From contig NC_088306.1 of the NCBI RefSeq assembly GCF_032854445.1, positions 10,316,193 to 10,380,192 on the forward strand: a DNA stretch of 64,000 bases. The letters are read 5' to 3'. The translations under genes and the position numbers were made by a program. Shown here in pieces: positions 55,060-64,000 of this stretch. Positions within the stretch are counted from its first letter, which is position 1, and every line of letters begins with the position of its first letter. This DNA comes from Liolophura sinensis (Eukaryota > Mollusca > Polyplacophora > Chitonida > Chitonidae). The notes under the pieces were generated by a model. It saw only the letters and a list, made by a program, of their open reading frames with translations. It was not told the DNA's origin and searched no databases.

Positions 55060-58000
55060 GTTTTACACAAAATCCAATATGGCGTCCGAACCACGTGACA
55101 TAACAAAAAAGTGGAGAATTTGTCCCGAGATATTCACCGCCAGAATATGTGTTCAAAATTTGAGACCTGTATGTTGAACAGTAAAAAAGTTTCCATGCGA
55201 ACAAAGTCGGTGAAAAAAAAATAATAATAACTAGAATGGATCTGCGAATAGCAGATCCTAGGCCGGGATCCCGGATCGGATCGATGACGTTTTCCCCTTC
55301 ATCTTCTGTGTTCGAAGGACACATGTTCCACATACACGGCTTTCAAAGTTTCCATGCGACCTTACACCGTTTGTCACTGAGGCAGTCGGCCGGTCATTTG
55401 CATTCCCGTGAATAGATCGGCGAACTTAATGAAGTTAGGCTATGCCTAGTGAAAAACGGTCGTTCCTTGGCAGACTTAGCCCGCTATTTGTAAGAAATAA
55501 CGCAAAAACACGACCAGTGTAACAGCAAGTTTGTACATTCACATCTCAATCCACGACACGCCATGCACAGACTCACGGCTCTCATGATAGCTCGGCCATC
55601 AATAGAAAGCCCGCACTTGGGCCACGGCACATGTCCATATCTGTCAATTACCCTGGCCTGTTTAACGTGTAGTAAAGAGGGCGAGGTCTACGCAAAACAA
55701 AGCTAACTTTCACAGTTGCATGCCGTTTACTGTTGTAGTTAGATCTCTACGCCATCTAATATAGTACTGTATAGCTGAATGTCAACCTACAACGGTTTCG
55801 GGAGATCACGGACAGTGTAGCCCAAAGCATCAGGTCAAATACTACAAATCCAGTCCATTCCCCATCTAACTCCACGTTAAAGCAATAGGATTCCCTTCTT
55901 TTTCTAAACAAAAACGGTGTTGTTTTTTCAACGCTTCTAGCGGGAAAACTATTAATCGGAGCTCAAATCCGTTGACGACTGATCGAAAGAGCGTGTCTTG
56001 AACTACATTTTCATGCAATTTGCACATTTCTAGCTGCCATAGTTCTCGATTAAAACGCCATTGAAATTACGTAATTTTTTTAGTTTTTTGCTCATATCTC
56101 AAAAAGTTACACAGATATGCAAAAAATACAACCAGATTCGGAATCAGCAGCTCAAGATACATCAGAATTCGTTCAGAACAAATGAACTTTGAGAACTTTT
56201 TGCGACGTCATAAATTCGACCAATGGCGAGCTTTTAGAGTTTTGATCGGAAGTGAACCATTTTCGCAAACTTTAAAGAACTCATGATCTACTAGTGGCAT
56301 CTTAAATTTGACAATGATCGGTTCAGTGGTTCTGGAGAAGAAGATTTTTAAAGATTATACACAAAATCCAATATGGCGGCCGAACCACGTGACATAGCCA
56401 AAAAAAAAAAAATATACCCCTAGAAAATTTCCGCTAGATTATGTGAGCAAAATTTTGAACTTCTATGTTGAACGGTGTTGGAGTTCTGCTGCTAACAAAA
56501 TCGAAAAAAAAAAATAATAATAATAATAATAACTAGAATGGATCTGCGAATAGCAGATCCTAGGCCGGGATCCCGGATCGGATCGATGACGTTTTCCCCT
56601 TCATGTTCTGTGTTTGAAGGACACATGTTCCACATACACGGCTTTCAAAGTTTCCATGCGACCTTACACCGTTTGTCACTGAGGCAGTCGGGCGGTCATT
56701 TGCATTCCCTCGAATAGATCGACGACCTTGATGATGCTACGCTATGCCCAGTGAAAAACAGTCGTTCCTTGGCAGGCTTAGCCCGCTACTAGTAAGAAAA
56801 AATGCAAAAACACGACGAGTGTAACAGCAAGTTTGTACATTGACATCTCAATCCACGACCTGCCATGCACAGACTCACTGCTCCACTGATAGCTCGGCGA
56901 TCGTTGGAAAGTCAGCACTTGGAGCAGGGCACATGTCCATATCTGTCAATCACCCTGGCCTGTTTAACGTATAGTAAAGAGCACGAGGTCTGCGCAAAAC
57001 AAAGCTAACTTTTATAGGTCCACGTCGTTTGCTGTTGAAGTTAGATCTCTACGCCATCTAATAGAGTACTGGAGTTAAATGGGAACTGGAATCAATGTCA
57101 TCCTACAACCGTTTCGGGAGATCACGGACAGTGTGGCCGAAACATCAGGTCAAATACTACAAACCCAGTCCAGTCCCCATCTAACTCCATGTTAAAGCAA
57201 TGGGATTCCCGTCTTTTTCTAAACAAAAAAAAGGTGTTGTCATTTAAACGCTTGTAGCTAAAAAACTATTGATCGGAGCTGAAATCCGTTGACGAATGCT
57301 CGAAAGAGCATGTCTTGGGCTACAATTTCGTGCACGTTGCACATTTCTAGCTGTCATAGTTCTCGAGTTACAGGTCATTGAAATTACGTCACTTTTCTTA
57401 CTTTCTTGCTCATATCTCAAAAAGTTACACAGATATGCCAAAAATACAACCAGATTCGAAATCAGCAGCTCAAGATACACCAGAATACGTTCAGAACAAT
57501 TGAACTTTGAGAACTTTTTGTGACGTCACAAATTCGACCAATGGCGAACTTTCAGAATTTTGAGCGGAAGTAAACTATTTTCGCAAACTTTAAAGAACTC
57601 GAAACTTACTAGCTGCATGTCAAGTTTGAAACCGATCGGTTGAGTGGTTCTTGAGAAGAAGATTTTTAAAGATTTTACACAAAATCCAATATGGCGTCCG
57701 AACCACGTGACATAGTAAAAAAGTGGAGAATTTGTCCCGAGATATTCACCGCCAGAATATGTGTGCAAAATTTCAGACCTGTATGTTGAACGGTAAAAAA
57801 GTTTCCATGCGAACAAAGTCGGTGAAAAAAAAATAATAATAATAATAATAAGAAAAAACAGAACGATTACAATAGGGATCCCGTTCGGGAGAACGGGATC
57901 CCTAACTAGAATGGATCTGCGAATAGCAGATCCTAGGCCGGGATCCCGGATCGGATCGATGACGTTTTCCCCTTCATGATCTTTGTTCGAAGGATACATG

Positions 58001-59203
58001 TTCCACAAGCACGGCTTTCAAAGTTACCTTGCGACCTTACACCGTTTGTCACTGATGCAGTCGGCCGGTCATTTGCATTCCCTCATATAGATCGGCGACC
58101 TTAATGATGCCACGCTATGCCCAGTGAAAAACGGTCGTTCCTTGGCAGACTTAGCCCGCTAATTGTAAGAAATCAGGCAAAAGCACGACCAGTGTAACAG
58201 CCTGTTTGTACATTCACATCTCAATCCACGACATGCCATGCACAGACTCACGGATCCACTGATAGCTCGGCCATCGTTGGAAAGTCAGCACTTGGACCAA
58301 GGCACACGTCCATATCTGTTAATCACCCTGGACTGTTTAACGTATAGTAAAGAGGGCGAGGTCTGCGCAAAACAAAGATAACTTTTACAGGTCCATGTCA
58401 TTTGCTGTTGTAGTTAGATCTCTACGCCTTCTAATAGAGTACTGGAGATAGATGGGAACTGGAATCAATGTCATCCTACAACTGTTTCGGGAGATCACGG
58501 ACAGTGTGGCCGAAAGCATCAGGTCAAATACTATAAACCCAGTCCAGTCCTCATCTAACTCCATGTTAAAGCAGTAGGATTCCCACCTTTTTCTAAACAA
58601 AAAACGGTGTTGTCATTTAAACGCTTGTAGCGAAAAAACTATTGATCGGAGCTCAAATCCGTTGACGAATGCTCGAAAGAGCATGTATTGGGCTACAATT
58701 TCGTGCAGGTTGCACATTTCTAGCTGTCATAGTTCTCGAGTTACAGGTCATTGAAGTTACGTAACTTTATTGATTTTTTGACTGATATCTCAAAAAGTTA
58801 CACAGATATTGAAAAAATACAAGCAGATTCGGAATCAGCAGCTCAAGATACATCAGAATACGTTCAGAACGTATGAACTTTGAGAACTTTTTGTGACGTC
58901 ACAAATTCGACCAATAGCGAGCTTCCAGAGTTTTGACCGGAAGTGAACCATTTTCGCAAACTTTGAAGAACTCCTGACCTACTAGTAGCATATCAAATTT
59001 GAGAACGATCGGTTCAGTGGTTCTGGAGAAGAAGATTTTTAAAGATTTTACTCAAAATCCAATATGGCGGCCGAACCACGTGACATAGCCAAAAATAAAA
59101 AAATATACCCCTAGAAAATTTCCTCTAGATTGTGTGTGCAAAATTTTAAACTTCTATGTTGAACGGTGTTGGAGATCTGCTGCTAACAAAATCGAAAAAA
59201 AAA

Positions 59204-59244
<41 letters not shown>

Positions 59245-61788
59245 GAAAAAACAGAACAATAACAATAGGGATCCCGTTCGGGAAGAACGGGATCCCTAAC
59301 TAGAATGGATCTGCGAATAGCAGATCCTAGGCCGGGATCCCGGATCGGATCGATGACGTTTTCCCCTTCATGTTCTGTGTTCGAAGGACACATGTTCCAC
59401 ATACACGGCTTTCAAAGTTTCCATGCGACCTTACACCGTTTGTCACTGAGGCAGTCGGCCGGTCATTTGTATTCCCTCGAATAGATCGGCGACCCTAATG
59501 ATGCCACGCTATGCCCGGTGAAAAACGGCCGTTTCTTGGTAGATTTAGCCCGCTATTTGTAAGAAATAACGCAAAAACACGACCAGTGTAACAGCAAGTT
59601 TGTACATTGACATCTCAATCCACGACCTGCCATGCACGGACTCACTGCTCCACTGATAGCTCGGCCATCGTTAGAAAGTCAGCACTTGGACCAGGGCACA
59701 TATCCATGTCTGTCAATCTCCCTGGCCTGTTTAACGTATAGTAAAGAGGACAAGGTCTACGCAAAACAAAGCTAACTTTTACAGGTCCACGTCGTTTGCT
59801 GTTGTAGTTAGATCTCTACGCCATCTAATAGAATACTGGAGTTAGATGGGAACTGGAATCAATGTCATCGTACAACCGTTTCGGGAGATCACGGACAGTG
59901 TAGCCGAAAGCATCAGGTCAAATACTATAAACCCAGTCCAGTCCCCATCTAACTCCATGTTAAATCAATAGGATTCCAATCTTTTCTAATCAAAAAACGG
60001 TGTTGTGATTTAAACGCTTGTAGCGAGAAAACTATTGATCGGAGCTCAAATCCATTGACGAATGCTCGAAAGAGCATGTCTTGGGCTACAATTTCGTGCA
60101 GGCTGCACATTTCTAGCTGCCATAGTTCTCGAGTTACAGGTCATAGAAATTACGTCACTTTTTTGAGTTTTTTGCTTATATCTCAAAAAGGTTTGCAGAT
60201 ACAAAAAAAATACAAGCAGATTCAGAATCAGCAGCTCAAGATACATCAGAATACGTTAAGAACATTTGAACTTTGAGAAATTTTTGTGACGTCACAAATT
60301 CGACCAATAGCGAGCTTCCAGAATTTTGACCGGAAGTAAACCATTTTCGCAAACTTTAAAGAACTCGTGACCTACTAGCTGCATGTCAAATTTGAAACCG
60401 ATCGGTTCAGTGGTTCTGGAGAAGAAGATTTTTAAAGATTTTACACAAAATCCAATATGGCGGGCGAACCACGTGACTTAAGAAAAAAACAAAAAATATA
60501 CCCCTGGAAAATCACCGCCAGATTGTGTGTACAAAATTTGAGACCTCTATGTTGAACGGTGTTTGAGTTCTGCTGCTCACAAAGTCGGTGAAAAAAAAAT
60601 AATAATAATAATAATAATAATAATAAGAAAAAACAGAACGAAAACAATAGGGATCCCGTTCGGGAGAACGGGATCCCTAACTAGAATGGATCTGCGAATA
60701 GCAGATCCTAGGCCGGGATCCCGGATCGGATCGATGACGTTTTCATCTTTACGTTCTGTGTTCGAAGGACACATGTTCCACATGCACGGCTTTCAAAGAT
60801 TCCATGCAACCTTACACCGTTTGTCATTGAGGGAGTCGGCCGGTCATTTGCATTCCCTCGAACAGATCAGCGACCTTGATGATGCTACGCTATGCCCAGT
60901 GAAAAACAGTCGTCCCTTGGCAGGCTTAACCCGGTATTAGTAAGAAATAATGCAAAAACACGACCAGTGTAACAGCAAGTTTGTACATTCACATCTCAAT
61001 CCACGACCTGCCATGCACAGACTCACTGCTCCACTGATAGCTCGGCCATCGTTAGAAAGTCAGCACTTGGAGCAGGGCACATTTCCATATCTGTCAATCA
61101 CCCTGGCCTGTTTAACGTATAGTAAAGAGGACGAGGTCTGCGCAAAACAAAGCTAACTTTTACAGGTCCACGTCGTTTGCTGTTGTAGTTAGATCTCTAC
61201 GCCATCTAATAGAGTACTGGAGTTAGATGGGAACTGGAATCAATGTCATCCTACAACCGTTTCGGGAGATCACGGACAGTGTGGCCGAAAGCATCAGGTC
61301 AAATACTACAAACGCAGTCCAGTCCTCATCTAACTCCATGTTAAAGCAATGGGATTCCCATTTTTTTCTAAACAAAAAACGGTTTGGGGATTTAAGCGCT
61401 TCTAGCGAAAAAACTGTTGATCGGAGCTCAAATCTGTTGACGATTGATCGAAAGAGCATGTCTTGGGCTACAATTTCGTGCAGGTTGCACGTTTCTAGCT
61501 GTCATAGTTCTCGAGTTACAGGTCATTGAAGTTACATAACTTTTTTGAGTTTTTTGCTAATATCTCAAAAAGTTACACAGATATGCAAAAAATACAAGCA
61601 GATTCGGAATCAGCAGCTCAAGATACATCAGAATGCGTTCAGAACAATTGAACTTTGAGAACTTTTTGTGACGTCACAATTTCGACCAATGGCGATCTTC
61701 TAGAGTTTTGGCCGGAAGTAAACTATTTTCTCAAACTTTAAAGAACTTGTAACTTACTAGCTGCATGATAAATTTGAAACCGATCGGT

Positions 61789-61819
<31 letters not shown>

Positions 61820-64000
61820 GTTTTACACAAAATCCAATATGGCGGCTGAACCACGTGACATAAAAAAAAAAAGAAAAATATACCCCTGCAAAATCTCCGC
61901 CAAATTATTTGTGCAAAATTTGAGACCTCTATGTTGAACGGTGTTAAAGTTCTGCTGCTAACAAAGTCGGTGAAAAAAAAATAATAATAATAATAAGAAA
62001 AAACCGAACAATAACAATAGGGATCCCGTTCGGGAAGAACGGGATCCCTAATAATAACTAGAATGGATCTGCGAATAGCAGATCCTAGGCCGGGATCCCG
62101 GATCTGATCGATGACGTTTTCCCCTTCATGATCTGCGTTCGAAGGACACATGTTCCACAAACACGGCTTTCATAGTTACCTTGCGACCTTACACCGTTTG
62201 TTACTGAGGCAGTCGGCCGGTCATTTGCATTCCCTCGAATAGATCGGCGACCTTGATGATGCTACGCTATGCCCAGTGAAAAACTGTGATTCCTTGGCAG
62301 GCTCAGACCGCTATTTGTAAGAAATAAGGCAAAAACACGACCAGTGTAACAGCAAGTTTGTACATTCACATCTCAATCCACAACATGCCATGCACAGACT
62401 CACTGCTCCACTGATAGCTCGGCCACCGTTAGAAAGTCAGCACTTGGACCACGGCACATCTCCATATCTGTCAATCACCCTGGCCTGTTTAACGTATAGT
62501 AAAGAGGACGAGGTCTGCGCAAAACAAATCTAACTTTTACAGGTCCACGTCGTTTGCTGTTGTAGTTAGATATCTACGCCATCTAACAGATTACTGGAGT
62601 TAGATGGGAACTGGAATCAATGTCATCCTACAACCGTTTCTGGAGATCGCGGACAGTGTAGGCGAAAGCATCAGGTGATATACTACAAACCCAGACCAGT
62701 CCCCATCTAACTCCATGTTAAAGCAATAGGATTCCCGTCTTTTTCTAAACAAAAAATGGTGTTGTGATTTAAGCGCTTCTAGCGAAAAAACTATTGATCG
62801 GAGCTAAAATCCGTTGACGAATGATCGAAAGAGCATGTCTTGGACTACAATTTGGTGCAGGTTGCACATTTCTAGCTGTCATAGTTCTCGAGTTACAGGT
62901 CATTGAACTTACGTAACTTTCTTGAGTTTTTTGTTTTTATCTCAAAAAGTTACACAGATATGCAAAAAATACAACCAGATTCAGAATCAGGAGCTCAAGA
63001 TACATCAGAATACGTTGAGAACAATTGAACTTTAAGAACTTTTTGTGACGTCACAAATTCGACCAATAGCGAGCTTCCAGAGTTTTGACCGGAAGTATAC
63101 CATTTTCGCAAACTTTATAGAACTCGTGACCTACTAGTTGCATGTCAAATTTGAAAACGATCGGTTCAGTGGTTCTGGAGAAGAAGATTTTTAAAGATTT
63201 TACACAAAATCCAATATGGCGGCCGAACCACGTGACATAGCAAAAAAAGAAAAAATATACCCCTAGAAAATTTTCCCTAGATTATGTGTACGAAATTTTG
63301 AACTTCTGTGTTGATCGGTGTTGGAGTTCTGCTGCTAACAAAATCGAAAAAAAAAAATAATAATAATAATAATAATAAGAAACTAGAATGGATCTGCGAA
63401 TAGCAGATCCTAGGCCGGGATCCCGGATCGGATCGATGAGGTTTTCCCCTTCATGTTCTGTGTTCGAAGGACACATGTTCCACATACACGGCTTTCAAAG
63501 TTACCTTGCGACCTTACACCGTTTGTCACTGAGGCAGTCGGCTGATCATTTGAATTCCCTCAAATAGATAGGCGACCTTGATGATGCTACGCTATGCCCA
63601 GTGAAAAACGGTCGTTCCTCGACAGATTTAGCCCGCTAATTGTAAGAAATAACGCAAAAACACGACCAGTGTAACAGCAGGTTTGTACATTCACATCTCA
63701 ATCCACGATATGCCATGCACAGACTCACTGCTCCACTGATAGCTCGGCCATCGTTGGAAAGTCAGCACTTGGACCAGTTCACGTGTCCATATCTGTTAAT
63801 CACCCTGGCCTGTTTAACGTATAGTAAAGAGCACGAGGTCTGCGCAAAACAAAGCTAACTTTTACAGGTCCATGTCGTTTGCTGTTGTAGTTAGATGTCT
63901 ACGCCTTCTAATAGAGTACTCGAGTTAGATGGGAACTGGAATCAATGTCATCCTAAACCTGTTTCGGAAGATCACGGACAGTGTAGCCGAAAGCATCAGG
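52599..64000 (+). repeat. Tandem array of 1.30-1.39-kb units (8 complete plus part)
   Basis: Units start with ACTAGAATGGATCTGCGAA at 52599, 53921, 55230, 56532, 57905, 59299, 60680, 62057 and 63382; the last runs off the window. All face the same way. Each begins with stacked palindromes (GGATCTGC-gaata-GCAGATCC; CCGGGATCCCGG), has an inverted pair near its middle (ggagttagatggg and ccccatctaactcc), a block of TGACGTCA, CCAAT, CGGAAGT, AATATGGCGGC and CACGTGAC, and ends in an A-run followed by (AAT)n. Four of the eight junctions add a 28-bp hairpin (GGGATCCCGTTC around GGGA). Copies differ by scattered substitutions and by two kinds of 3' end. No unit has a convincing gene; the short minus-strand frame with DPIRDPGLGSAIRRSILV recurs because the DNA does. 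It may descend from a non-autonomous transposon, but no family is recognised. Confidence 0.93.

Noticed and set aside
57526-58008. Recurring minus-strand frame with DPIRDPGLGSAIRRSILV in the 1.3-kb units
   Set aside because: It recurs because the DNA recurs; it lengthens only through (TTA)n runs and lacks any family likeness.
52599-64000. Octamer ATTTGCAT in the units as a sign of snRNA genes
   Set aside because: The octamer is altered in several units, and no snRNA-like sequence or proximal element follows.
52599-64000. Units as rRNA, 5S or histone repeats
   Set aside because: No conserved rRNA core, box-A/box-B pair or histone frame could be found in any unit.

Overview
The window is nuclear DNA of an invertebrate animal. 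It is AT-rich, crowded with repeats, and carries intron-split genes with GT-AG splice sites. Two tRNA-derived SINE families recur: one has a tail ending in ACGGCGTAAAACACCAATCAAA plus (AAATA)n, the other ends in (CACT)n. I associate both with molluscs and their lophotrochozoan relatives, so a bivalve or other mollusc, or a brachiopod, is the best guess. That is recall, not a search.

Four protein-coding genes can be supported, all rebuilt from split exons. (1) 268-2098 (+): the last three exons of a DUF885 protein with a hydrophobic C-terminal tail that looks like a GPI-anchor signal. (2) 32287-13910 (-): a complete 11-exon alkaline ceramidase, ACER3 type, 271 residues, with every metal and catalytic residue I checked present. 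(3) 39665-43149 (+): a small secreted NTF2-like (DUF4440/SnoaL-type) protein of 140 residues, with a TATA box and a separate 5' UTR exon. (4) 46264-48552 and beyond (+): the first two coding exons of an endosomal Na+/H+ exchanger of the SLC9A6/7/9 group; the rest lies past the window.

Layout: 1-2400 DUF885 3' end; 2400-13900 a repeat-rich stretch with minisatellites, SINEs, a 287-bp tandem duplication next to a TATA-like box, and one candidate alternative last exon for the ceramidase; 13910-32287 the ceramidase gene; 33650-35270 SINEs and a dead reverse-transcriptase fragment; 35500-37610 a 30-bp minisatellite of about 70 copies; 37900-40360 two MITEs; 39660-43750 the NTF2-like gene; 43950-45440 SINEs and two local repeats; 46264-64000 the exchanger, whose second captured intron holds a tandem array of 1.3-1.4-kb units running off the end of the window.

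The most unusual features are the minisatellites of the ceramidase gene. Six consecutive introns (3 to 8) each carry a different array close to the 5' splice donor. Two of these arrays, and a third at the stop codon, are built from the end of the neighbouring exon, so they multiply the splice donor, an acceptor-like site, or the C-terminal coding sequence. The second point of interest is the 1.3-kb array, in which each unit repeats a compact set of CRE, CCAAT, ETS-like, YY1-like and E-box motifs inside the exchanger intron. No prokaryotic genes, CRISPR arrays or rRNA genes were seen.
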